From: Todiramphus chloris collaris | Lineage: Eukaryota; Chordata; Aves; Coraciiformes; Alcedinidae | DNA: 64,000 nt | Direction: 5' to 3' | NCBI GenBank assembly: GCA_025345505.1 | Contig: JANVCC010000049.1 | Location: 7,841,568 to 7,905,567, forward strand | Shown here: positions 38,105 through 50,300 of the stretch, one piece after another | Numbering within the stretch: position 1 is the stretch's first letter | Layout: each line of letters begins with the position of its first letter | Made by a program: the position numbers and the translations under genes | Notes under the pieces: model-generated | What the model was told of the DNA's origin: nothing | Database searches by the model: none | What the model saw: only the letters and a program-made list of their open reading frames with translations

Positions 38105-38136
<32 letters not shown>
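38105..38136. repeat. A(32) homopolymer
   Basis: An unbroken run of 32 A on the plus strand, followed by a GAAAGAAG purine stretch. On the minus strand it is a long T run inside the VGLL1 upstream region. Length is likely polymorphic and unreliable in assembly. Confidence 0.95.
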
Positions 38137-38138
<2 letters not shown>

Positions 38139-40529
38139 AAGAAGAAAAAGTACTCACAGGAACTTTAAACAGTAATTTTAGGTAAGTTCAAAGTACCTTG
38201 ATAACTGTCAGCACAGACCTCTCCAAGGAAAAGAAGGAAAAGACTTTTGAGAGTAGTTACTTACTTCACCTGTTAGAAAAAAAGACAGATTAAATTATTG
38301 GAAATTCAAATTATGGCAGATTCAAGTGAAAAAAAAAGATAAAGAAAAAAAAAAATCCCTTTTTTGTTTGAAATAACTTACCCAGGAATGCAGTGGGTCT
38401 TCCAGTTGCTAAAAACTTTGGTAGCATGACTGATAAAACACACACTGTAGCTCAACCAGAAGTTATAGATTTAAGGCAGGAATTATTCTAAAACAGTTTG
38501 CAGGACATCAACAAAAGACTGTAAAATTCCTTTTTATTCTCCTTAAAAACCTCTGCTGCCAGCTATGGTAACAGTAGGGCAAGGAATGTCACTGTTTGCC
38601 CCAGAGAAGCATCATTTTCATGTATTTGTGCAGTTTCTGGCTGCAGGGGAGCTAGTTCTACAACCAGAGCTCATAGGTACTGCTGGTAAATCAGATTAGA
38701 AATGCCCAGGCTATGAATGCAATGAGAAGTGCCCACTGTTTCTATTCAATTTTCCAGTCCCATTGACAGCTCACCACGCCACGTAGCATAATCTACCTTG
38801 GTAGCAAAGAAAAGACTGTTATTTTTCAGAGACCAGGGAAACCTTTGGCCAATAGCCAGCTGTCTCACGCAAAACCTAAGGAATCATTAGATTTGTGTTT
38901 CCATCCAACTAACCCTGCAACATGTAGTGTTGTTTAACCTATTCCAATATGCTTATCTGATTTCTTTTCTCATCACAAATGCCCCGACCTTCAGAAGCTT
39001 CCCAATAAACATTGCACTCGTCTGTCTCGGAGGGCATTCTGAAATACCTGCAAAGGCTGCCTCCAAATGGTCTCTCGGTGTTTCTTACACGTGAAAAGAC
39101 TGTTCAGGCTGCAAAGCCAAGTATTCAGATCTTAAGAAACATGAGGATTAAGGTTGTTCAGCCATAATCCATCTCCCTGTGTAATCCTAAACTTTCATGT
39201 ACAAAATTGTTTATTGTCCTTGTTTATAATGTGCTTCTATGTCTAGTTTTCTAGGCATGTTCTCTGCTCAGTTCTTTCTCCCTTCATGATCCCTTGCTTA
39301 GCTAGCCCAGGTTCTCCTGTCATCAACTACCAATTTATGGTCAAACTCAAGAGTTCCTCTGTCCTCATCCCCATTGCTTTGCCCTTCTCTCATCCCTTCC
39401 CCAGATCCAGCTTCTGGTCCACCTGAATACAGTGGTGGGGATCAGACAAACACAGTTTGTTCACCAGTTAGGAAGTGTGAGGGGATACTCTGCAACAGTC
39501 ATCTGATTCAGGAGACAATCTTTCACAACTTTAAAACTGACTAAACTTTCCCAAACACAGAAAACTTGAACCCAAAAAACCTCCCTCTCAAGGTGCCTTA
39601 CAGGCACCTTCCCAAGGCCCATGAGAGGAGCTGGAACCAGCACAACCAAGCCAAAAAAACCCAGAAGAACTTCAAGCACAGGAAGAGACACTATTTTAAA
39701 GGAACCCACTCTTTAGGTTAAGAAACTCTCTGGTTGCTCAGCTGGAGGCCAACGCTTCCCATGGAAAATTCCAACCCAAGTGGTGAGAGATTGGCAAAGT
39801 CATCAGCAACCATACAGCCCGAGGAAGGACTACACCAGGCCATCTCAACAGCAAGCAGCAACCCAGCTCTGCCTACACTGCTCTACCACTATGTGTCAAC
39901 GTACAATTTGAAAAGCATTAGCTCTGGCCCACAGGTCTACTTTTCCTGCTCCTCACTCAGTGCAAGCCAGCCATTGCATCTTTCTGCCACTTCATTAACG
40001 TGCCTAGCTTGCTCATGACATTCGTTGTAAGCTCCTTCAACGCTGCTTATTGGCCTGTAGCAGCTGTTAGGTTTGTGTGAATTATGACCAATACTTACAA
40101 GGCCAGAAAAATAATACACTTTTTTTAAAGAAAGAATGGTCATTCACCTAGTTTTTTCTCATTTCCCTTAAAAACCTCTTATGCTTTCCAAGAAGTAGTC
40201 ATAAGAAGGCTGGATATAACCTGGGTTACATCACAGTCCTCTCAGCGACCCACATGCACATGAGGAACCTGGTGTCCCATGAGTAAGGACTTAGATTCGG
40301 AGCACTGTGGTCTTCATTACCTGAACTTCCCATTCTTCCATCTTCCAGCAGGAAGTCTGCAAAAAGAGGCAGAAATCCTTCCAATTTGTGTCTGCCACAA
40401 ACTGTTGTTAAAATATAGTAGAAGTAGTGAAGCTCAGGATGAAATGGACACAGCTCCCCTCACACACTCTCAGAACGGGTTAAATATGGCAAAATAGTCC
40501 AAGTTATTTGTCCTTGGGCAAAGAACAGA

Positions 40530-40700
40530 ACAGAATCATTAAGGTTGGAAACAACCTTCAAGATCATGAAGTCCAACTCTCTGCTAAATACTATCAGGAC
40601 CACTAAACCATGTCCTGAAGTGCCACATCTAGATGCTTTTTGAACACCTCCAGGGATGGCGATTCCACCCTCTCCCTGGGCAGCCTGTTCCAATGCCTAA
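40530..40700 (-). mobile_element. CR1 LINE 3' fragment
   Basis: The plus strand shows AGAATCATTAAGGTTGGAAA, then AAGTCCAACTC, CACCTCCAGGGATGGCGATT and GGGCAGCCTGTTCCAATGCC, all standard CR1 3' blocks in reverse orientation. It is diverged and 5'-truncated. Confidence 0.9.
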
Positions 40701-41019
40701 ACAAGGACGCATGGTCAACACAGGCTTAAGAGTCATGGTTGGTGACTGCTCATGGCAGACGACAGCACTTCACAGTATTTTTCACACTCCCTATCCTTGC
40801 TAGTAGTAGTAGTAGTTTCCCATCACCGTAGCATCAGAGAACTCTGTTCTCTGTATCATGCAGCCCAAACCAGCTTAAAAAATTAATTAAAAAAAAAATA
40901 TTCCACTTCCCAAGTATTAAGCAATGACTTTACAAGCAGGCATTCTCTTTCACCAAATCTCTTTCAAATAAAAGAGCATTTGAGAAAGTCAGTGAACATA
41001 CCTTGAAGTTATTGACTTC

Positions 41020-41250
41020 TCCTACCTTAACTCACTGTCCGAAGCCGTGTGGCGCCAGTGGGATTTTCCAGCTGTGGGATGGTCATGCTGCGTCCAGCAG
41101 TTTGGGATCCTTCCCCGGGCAGGCTATGTGCACTCTGCAGTGACTGCAGGAGGAGACAAGCTCCGTTCATGAACTCCCTGCATGCTTTCTAGCCTCTAGC
41201 TGCGAGTGAACTAGGCGTTTCCTTCAGCCTATCTGCGAAGAATGCATGAA
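41020..41250 (-). promoter_or_regulatory. GC-richer pocket, possible VGLL1 upstream exon or promoter
   Basis: This stretch is richer in G+C and CpG than its AT-rich surroundings and ends, on the minus strand, in a donor-like AAG|GTAGGA at about 41027. Other minus-strand donor-like sites lie closer to the gene (GTGAGTA at 38157, GTAAGT near 38264 and 38391). Mammalian VGLL1 has a non-coding first exon, so one of these may mark it. No choice can be made from sequence alone. Confidence 0.2.
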
Positions 41251-42279
41251 ATGCACTCCAACAAGTCAACCAGGTTAGGAGGTTTCAGGAATGAGGAAAA
41301 TAGGACTGTAAGCAGGGTTTTTTTTTTTATGACAGTGTGTACACAATAAAGAAGACAGCATCTGGACTTCAGAAGAGTTTAGTTCAGATGATAAACAAGG
41401 CAGAGACCCAAACTTCGCCAGGGTCAGAAAGGACTTTCCTATGCCAGTTTATAGCATGTTCAGCATTAAGTGTGTTGCTACAAACATCTGCGAGAAGGGA
41501 AAGATGACCCCATCTTAGTCTCCATCCTAGATAAGCTGGATGGCCAATTCTCACTCTCTTCTTCACTGGTTGAACAGAAATCGTCAGAATAGAAAAATAC
41601 CATTTTTGTTCTGTTAGGGCTATAGCAAGAACCGGGCAGTTTAAGGTTGTGGGTCTTTTTTTTTTTTTTGTAGGAATTTTACCAAAATTACCAAATTGCA
41701 GCCCTTCCAGAAACGCTGACTCATGGTTTAATCTGCCAGTCTCAGCTCGGGGAACTAGAGTCACCAAACTGGTGACATTATGTCTTTTAAGCAGTAGCTT
41801 AAGAGTTTGTTTACTCACCCAGAAAGGAGAGCACAATCCAATTCCCTCTGCCGTAATACGTGAGTCCACCCTCTGCCATCTCCCAGAACAACTTAACTAC
41901 CAGGCTGCAAGACTTCCCGGGAGGGTGCTTCGTCTTTTATTGACACACACTTTGCATAAACACATTTTCATTGTGAGACAAGACTGGATTCCAGTCTATC
42001 AGCAGGGCAAGTGCCTTCAACATCTCAATCACTCCTCCTTTGACCCCCTCTTCTAAACTCTTTCATACAGCAGAGATTTCTTCTGCTAAAGCTTTTCATC
42101 ATGACCTTCTTCAAGCACTTCCTTGGTTGGCAGTTAAAGCACACGTAAGGTTGTTAGATGGCATCAGTTTAAAGCTCCTAGGTGAACATCCCAAAGACCT
42201 ACTGGGATTACCATCTCTGCTCCTTTGTAGTATAGGAACTGAAACAATGCTTTTTAAGCATTCAAGACGTCAAGCTTTG

Positions 42280-42311
42280 AATAAAAAAAATAAAAAAATA
42301 AAAAAAAAATC
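42280..42311. repeat. A-rich (TAAAAAAA)n tract
   Basis: A runs broken by single T at roughly 8-base spacing. Confidence 0.8.
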
Positions 42312-45300
42312 TTTATTTCTGAGGAAAAAAAGTTCTGCTTGCCCTTAACACCCCTCACACACACACGTTCTTGACTATAACTACAGTGTGTGCAGTCATT
42401 CCTCCAGCTCCTTTTAGCTTCATGCAGGGTCCATGAACACACCAAGAAAAGGAGTTGGGAGACAAATCCCACAGAGGGAACAAATCCCACGTCCCAGTGT
42501 GAACACTTACAGTTCTTGCAGCAGGTCTACAGGACTCCAGTTGGAAAGCTCGGGCACGGTAGCACACATGCTTTATAAAGTGAAGTCACTGGGCACCAAA
42601 TGCTGCCTTCTCTTTTACCAGGGGAAAAAAGTAACACAAATACATCATCTCAAAACTAATCAGAAAAGACTTTTGTTCATGAGTTTGTTTATTAAAAAGG
42701 TAGTATAAAACACAACCCCTTTAAGAAACAAAACTGAAGACAAATCAAGGGATTCTCAGATGCTGTCACAGGTCTAGAAATTATTCAAATATGATTTTTA
42801 TTGGTTTTTTAATGTTGGTTCTCTAAAGGATAAATGAAAGTGATCAATTTAACTTATCGAAGGAAAATAACCTGTCAGAAAAATTCAAAGTCAACTTGCT
42901 GAAAAGTTTAATCTAACAATATACTTTCATATTACAGAATGAGCAAAAAACAATTTGCTGCAAAAAGATTTCATAATTCTATAAATATTTTACAGAACTT
43001 TCAGAGTATCCTGACAGTAAGACTTCAAGCCTTGTATAATGAGCACTAAAATACACACAGGTCAAATCAACACAAGTACACAACTTACATAATTCATTTA
43101 TCATACTGCAGTATGTTTCCTCAAATTCAGAAAGAAAAGGGAGAATTTAAAATCCAAATCTACAGGGTTTTGTTTGTTTGGGTTTTGTTAGGTCATAAAG
43201 TTAAAGAATTCAGGGTATGGGTATCAATTTTACTGGAAAATGTAAAGGCATGTTTGGGTTTCTATAAAGCATCCAATACCTGAATTAAGCTAAGTATTTG
43301 CAATTGTAAATAGATTATTCTAACTGAACAATGTCTAGGACATGTTTTAGCTAAAATGCACTGCATTTAACATACTAATGACTTTAACAGAATTACAATC
43401 CTTATACAAAATGTAAGTTGTACGAGGGACTGAAATTCAATTAAAAAAAAAAAAGCAATTAAAAAAAGTCAGCAGGAGAAACAGATAAACATTTTGATGC
43501 AAAATGAAACTTAATTCTCTCTTTACAGCTGTATATGGACATTCAAGAACCTGCTACAACTTACGTGCCTTTTCTTTTGGGGCTTGTTTCCAGATGTCTA
43601 CCTTGGCCATTGCTCCACCTGATCTCTGACAAGTACCTGTAACTCTGTACAATTACCTTGCCAGCAAACCACTAAATGCCATTTGATTGTAAAGGAAGCT
43701 ACCAATATATCTTGAGGCTAAGCAACTGATTTTGTACTGCACGGTTAAGAAAGTGATTATGCCAAACGGTGCTGAAGCACCAGTTAGTTAAGACTCTTTC
43801 CCTGCTGTTACAGTGAAGTGGTTTCACATCCACTTTGCCACAGTGTGAATTAGTAGAAACAGCTATTTCTCTAGTTTAAAACTGAGCAACAAGGATTCTC
43901 CACAAAGTGTTTCAACCTGCTGCTAGTTACTGTTTTCAGAATACAGAGGGAAGGAGACTGCTTGTCTTAAAATGAACCTCTCACCAAAGGCCCAGGGATG
44001 ATGGAACATGCGGTATTACTGGAACACTAGAATGGAACCTAAGGAAAAAGAGAAACTGAGCAAAAAGCTTGGGTTTTGTCACTTCTAATGAGCAAAACAA
44101 GTCATTAGAAAGCATTTTTAATTAAAAGAACAAATGCACTGGGGTTTTAACTTCTTATCAATTTATGATCCTCAGTCAGGAAAAAAAAAAAATCTATGTT
44201 TAAAAAGCAACTCAGCTTGTTCAGCTTGATTTCTTAAAACTTGGTATTAAATGTTACTGTTCTATAATACAATATTTCCATAATCATACTTCAAAATAGT
44301 AATTCTAACTTTTGTCAAAATTTTTACCTTGTGTTCAGGTTAATTTATAAAAATGTGTATCATTTTAAAAGGCAAAACATCAAAAGAATTAGATCTCAAT
44401 GAAAATCTGCTGAAAATAAAGTCAGAGCTGCATTAACCTCTCCATACACTATTAAATGGCTCAATAGCTCAATGAATAGTTTATAAAAAATATCTTTTTA
44501 CATTTCACTGGGGAATAACAGAGGTAGACAAAAGGAATATACCAGTTTGAGAGTAATGCCGCACTTCAGAACAATGTATTTTCATGGAAAAACAGCTTTT
44601 ATTTTCTTAAGAATCCTGGTTAATAGGAAAGCCAGGAAAGCATTTGGTCTCAAGTCTTTGTTGGTGCTCTGCACTTCAGTGTGAAGGCTAAGGGAAAAGG
44701 TGAGGAGACTAACATCACGTTTGACTTTTGAAGCAAGCCAATCAAATTTGCACATAAACTGGAGAGAGGAAGGTTACTGCACATATAATGATTCTTTATT
44801 TTTCAAAGTCTTTTTTCAAACACTAACACTAACCTTATTTTTTATATCTGATACCATGATAAGGCTTCATAGAACTGTACAATATTTATACATTTGTCAA
44901 GAGTTTTCTATGTAAGTTGCAATTCCACTGTAAAACAGGTGATTTAACTGTGTAGAGTGTTATATGACTAGGCTCTTAAAAAACAAACAAACAAACCCAA
45001 AAAAGCTAACAATACACAATAGTGTAACAGATCTAAAGCCTGGAGGCTGGAAGAAAAAAAAAAGGAGCACTGAAAACACCACCCACCACACTAAATTACA
45101 TTCTTGATATGCAAAAGCTTCCAGCCCTCAAAGGTCTGCGGTGCTTATTACCAATCAAAATAACTAAGGCAGAACCAACACAATCCAGAGATGTAATCTG
45201 AATGGGCCACTACAAACAGTGCAGCTACAAACCAGGTGGTATTTCAGAGTCCCTGAAGTTTTCAAACACCTGTTCTGCTGAAATGTACAATTCACACATT

Positions 45301-46439
45301 TGTAAAGATGAGAAAATGGTCTTTCTTAGCTGGCGAGAGTTGCAGCGCCTCGTAATAATACAACTCCAAATTGGAAATTCATCATGTCAGCCTAAAATGA
45401 GACTTCAGACTTTTAAAAACCTGAATTTGAATATCACCTGTGTTGTAAGAGCAGATATTTTGTCACAAAAAAACCCACCAACCCAGAAACTATAACTCAT
45501 AACCACGGTGACAAGTGTTAAGAGGTGCTCTGGTTGGCATAGCTACCCATACATATTGATTACATATTTTAAAGAAACCAAAACAAAACAACCCCAAAAC
45601 AAAACAGATACATACAGATTTCTGGAAAATAAATAGATGGTAATCTCAGAGCACAAAGTTTGAAAATAGGAATTCTCAGAGTCTTCTCAATACTTCAGGA
45701 TGGAAATTTAAGAATTATCATCTGTGGTTTCTTGAAACCCAATATGAATTAAAAGAATTCAAAAGATCCTCCTTACAAATGTGCACTAATAACCATCCAT
45801 ATGAACAGCGTGCTATGGATTTAGCACTAATATTTTAATAGTTTAGTGCCTAAATCCATATTCTTCTATCCTTAGGTATCAAAATAATAGGATTCCAAAC
45901 TAAGAATGACTATGCCCAAAATGTCTCCCCTAAAGTTATTTCTGAAAGCCCTCCACTTAAATCTAAAGTTAGAATGTCTTCTAAATACTTGCCTTTGGAA
46001 ATATTTCTCAGAGGGCTAGCATTTGTTTCCCCCATATAAAAAAAGTATTATTTGAAAGCTTATTTTCCTGTATTCTAACTTTTGCACAACAAACATAGTT
46101 CAAGTTGCCAAAAGCCTTTATGAAATACGGGACAACCTCCCCACTCTGAAGAGCACCTAAGGCTAAACTAAAATGTTAAAGCAAACTAAAACTCATCACT
46201 CTAACGAAGATAAAATGAAAATCTTTAATATTAAAGCAAAAACTAAAAGCCAACACGTCAGTCAAAAGCCTATTTTGCATACATACTGCATACAGACCAC
46301 GAGAGCTCAAGATCAGTCAGTCTTATTTCATTACTCCCTAGAATGTGTGTGCTCAGCCATTTCTAATCTCCTTGACATAATTCCAGCCTCAACAGAACTA
46401 AACAGGGGAAGAAAAAACACAATTCAGCAAATGCTGTGA

Positions 46440-46445
46440 TTTAAT
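46440..46445 (-). terminator. candidate HTATSF1 poly(A) signal
   Basis: ATTAAA on the minus strand lies about 585 nt past the stop, followed downstream by a GT/T-rich run near 46415-46425, the usual arrangement of a cleavage site. Canonical AATAAA hexamers also occur at 44795-44800 and 44598-44603 and would give a 3' UTR of over 2 kb. Confidence 0.35.
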
Positions 46446-47028
46446 AAACCATCTTCACTCAGTTTGCCTTACATTGGCTATGGCAACGTTTGTTTTCCAC
46501 TTCAAGTCTGCAATTTGATACTATGCTTACCATTTGCTACTTAAAGCATAGCAACACGTCCAATGCGTTCACCCTACACATACCACAGCTAAAATGATCC
46601 AAAGTACTCAGGACAAGAATAATTTTTAAGGATCAGGTATGAAGTTCCAAGGGGTACAGAAAATTAACGGTAAAATCCACAAATCTTGTAATAGCTTTGC
46701 ATTATTTGTTACATATAGTTACATAAACTTAAGGGTTGGAATGAATTTCACACTTACATAATGAAACACTGACAAGCATAGTTAGAACAGAAGAAGCCTG
46801 ATGAGTTTTACTGCATTCTTGGCAACTTGAGTTACTTTACCTGAACAGCCAATTAATAACAAACTTTTAGAACCTCATTAAATACTTCTAATGAAAACTT
46901 CAAAGCACACAGTTGATGACATTCTAATATGCATATATTCATATGAATATTGTCGGCAGTCACCCTGAAGAAAGGGATAAACTCAAACACCACCCTAAAA
47001 ACCATGCTTTGATAAAGCATTAAAGATG

Positions 47029-47310
47029 TTATGTGTCTGCTTCAACATCACTGCCTGCCAGGCTGCTGTCTGTAGATGGAGCACCATCTTCATTAATGCC
47101 CTCACCATTATTCTCCTTCTTCTGGGCTTCATTTACATCCTCCTTAGACGTGTCATTAACTTTTGAAGGTTGTCCACCTTCAGGGGGTTTAACGCTACTT
47201 GCTGCGGAATCTGAATCGGGTGCCGTTTGCTGCTCCTTTGCATCAGGATCCTCTAAAAATGATCCCCACACTTTGAGTCTTTCTTCCCTTTCTCTTGCGG
47301 TCTCCTCCAC
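47029..47310 (-). CDS. HTATSF1: HTATSF1 coding exon 9, short acidic tail and stop
   Basis: It starts VEETAREREERLKVWGSFL, as in human, then has an Asp/Glu/Ser-rich tail ending GSDVEADT with TAA at 47031-47029. The human exon carries a long array of acidic ESEE-type repeats that is absent here. Confidence 0.93.
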   Translation of the reverse strand: MEETAREREERLKVWGSFLEDPDAKEQQTAPDSDSAASSVKPPEGGQPSKVNDTSKEDVNEAQKKENNGEGINEDGAPSTDSSLAGSDVEADT

Positions 47311-50300
47311 CTATTAAAGATATATTTATACACATCACTATGAAGTTATACTTATAAAAATGAATATTTACGCTGATAAAATTACACAAACACGCTGCAC
47401 CGATATCTCAAGACTTCCATAAGCCCTGCTGCCATTAGCCCTGTGGCTAATCCCCTAAGCTGACCTCTCCAACACACAATTTTTAACATCAAATGGGTCC
47501 TTTAAAGTTTTGCTAAATTGAATAATTAAGGACGATTTTTTTTTTTTGAGACATTCTAGCAGTTTTTGAGGAGAAGCAAGATAGAGAGGCAGTGCGCAGG
47601 GGAAGGTCTTGGGGATGGGAATGCCAAGAACATCTCAAATTAAAACACATTTACAGTTTTGGAGAAATATTTGATAAATTAGGACCACGAAAGGCTACCT
47701 GATAATCCGTTACACCATCCCATGTTTCAGCACTGAGCTGACGGCCACCAAACCACCTTCCGTTTAGAGTTAGCTTGCACAGATCAGCTTCTGTTGCTTC
47801 TTTAAATGACACAGAAGCCACCCCATCAGGGTGTCGCTGTAAGGAGAGACAATTTTCATTTAATAGCTTTCAAAATAGTGTATTTTTATTCCAGTATCTT
47901 TTAGACTGTGCTACAAAATCAATCAAGATATAGCCCCACCCTGATTATACACAATCATGTTTAAAAAATTAAATTTGCAAGTTTACACATTTTATTCTAT
48001 TGGTACACAGACTTCTAGAACCCAGAAAATAAACAAATGTTTCAGCTAGCCTAGCTACAAATAAATGTTTTATGAACTTTCAAAGTGGTGACATGTATCT
48101 AAATTATTGGGAAGAGTCTTGTGACATGTATCCAAGTTACTGGGAAGAGTTTGCCTTCATACAGGCTGCAGTAGATAGGTGCTTAGAAATTCATTTCCAA
48201 ACCAGTTAATTTTAAAATACTGAAAGATTGTGTCAAGTTTCCAAGAAATAAACACCAAAACCAAATAAATCCTCCATTTGTATGTAAAGAACGCTGTGTT
48301 TTTTGCACATTTACACCTAACATCAATTCTGTGACACAACATGTAATAAATACTTACATCAAATATGAGAACCTTCTTTACTTGACCAAACTTTTCACAC
48401 TCTGTCCGCAGATCTTCTCTGATCTCATTAAGCACTAAGGGATCCTCCTGCAATGCAATCACACAGGTTTAATTAAACAGAAGCACTTACTTGTCTCGGT
48501 TTGATTTTTGCTCTGTCACCAGTGGAATGCATCTTCCAATCTCTTAAGTTCATAAATTAAATGGGTTTTTTCTGCATTTTCAAAGCTACTTGGAAGTTGG
48601 AGTTGGCAGACAGCCCTTATCAGAATTTAATAAATGTTGCTTATTAGTAAGGCTATTATTGTCTTGGTTTCTCCACTCTAAGCTTAGTTACTGCTTGCTC
48701 CTCTTTCCATCCCAAAAAGGAATATTGTCAGGATACACACAGTGAAGAGGCTGATTCAGAAAACACGTTCTTACCAACATCCATTTCTTGCTTTTTTGAA
48801 ACATCTGACTGAATTTTAAGCAGATGCTCAGCACAGGAAAAAATCTCTGCTTGAGCAGTAAGTTTAATTTTGTTTTCATCTGCTTAGAATTTTGATGAAA
48901 TTCTTGTGGCAGAAAATTTAGACAATCTTAGTTATTTAACAGCACAATCTATGGAAGCAAACTGCATCTTCCTACCTCAAAGTCCTTTGGGTGAAACATA
49001 TTCCTGATAATTACGATGCGTTCGTGTCGCATTCGAGTTGCACCATCTTTCTTCTCAGGCCTCCAATCCAGCTGTCTAATGAAATGAAGCAACAGTAAGA
49101 AGATATTGTTGCGGCTCTCTTCAGTTTCTACAAGTATTTGTTGAAAAAAAATCATTAATTTGGCATCTCTTGCAATACAACAACCAAAACATGTATTTTG
49201 ATACAAAGAGTTAAGTTATTCTTCTAAAAAATGCAACAAACACCCAGTTTGACCATTTCTTCTACAAAGCAGTGGAGATTTTAAGGTACTTAATGCTCAT
49301 AGGGGGAATATAAATAATTTTTTAAATCAAAGCATTTTCTCAGCACAGAGGAAAACATAATCTTTAACTTTTAATTCCTTCCAAGTATCACCTCAGATAC
49401 AGGAATCACCAGCTACCAAGTATAATAAAAATGTCTACGTTTTACCATTTTTTCCTTCCTTACTTTGTGAAAAAGGAGATCCACCATTCCCTTTGATAAA
49501 ATCTAACTGCTTTTATTTAAATAAGCATGCAAGAACACCTTCAGTCTTACACAAGAGTAGCTGCAAGATGTATTCTGTTCACACTGTACAGAGTCACTGC
49601 TACAAACTAACAATGTAACTCGAGGCATCTGTTCTATGACTTTGCCTTCTCAGGAAAAAAAACGTTGCTTCTTGTAAAACTGCCTACTTCATAGCCTATT
49701 ACAAAAAAAGGATGCATTCACTTACACTTTTAAATCTCAAAATCTTAGGGGAGGGGGGAAATCTTGTTTAAATTCCTTCTTGGGCCTGCTACTTTAGCTG
49801 AAGAAAACTTGGATTTCCAATAGAGTTAGTTTTGCAAGTAAATTATTCTCTTCACTCAAAAGGAACACCAACTGAAGTCAGTTTAATTACATAAATCGCT
49901 GTTAAATGCAAATCTCATTATTTTCATGCTTCTCTCCCCACACTGGAGACTTCTTACCGACTTCTTACTGGGATTTTTGAGTCAAATACATTTCAAGCTA
50001 CTTTTAATTTGTAAAATATCAAGTAACCTTTGCTCCCTTTAACTACAGCAAAATACTTCTGCATTACTAGTAAAAATGTTTAGTGGAATGCTGCTGTCAT
50101 TAAAAGTCCTATATACTCAAATTTCTTTCTTCTTTAATCCACATCTTCTTGGTTCCAAAAGGCAGAAAAACAATTTCTAAGTGACAAAAGAATGAATCTA
50201 GGTACAATTAAAAAATCAGTATGTTTTATACCACAAAGATGTCTAGAGATCTCTAGAGAGATACGTCAGTAGGTGCTCCTATGGAAGCCTGTATGTCTTG

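Larger units (their letters stand above)
37345..46430. other. VGLL1 upstream region and HTATSF1 3' flank, no coding gene
   Basis: AT-rich, ORF-poor sequence with one CR1 piece (40530-40700), a 32-nt A run and several T or A runs. The part from 42.7 to 46.4 kb has almost no open frames on either strand and may be partly HTATSF1 3' UTR if a distal poly(A) site is used. Confidence 0.5.
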
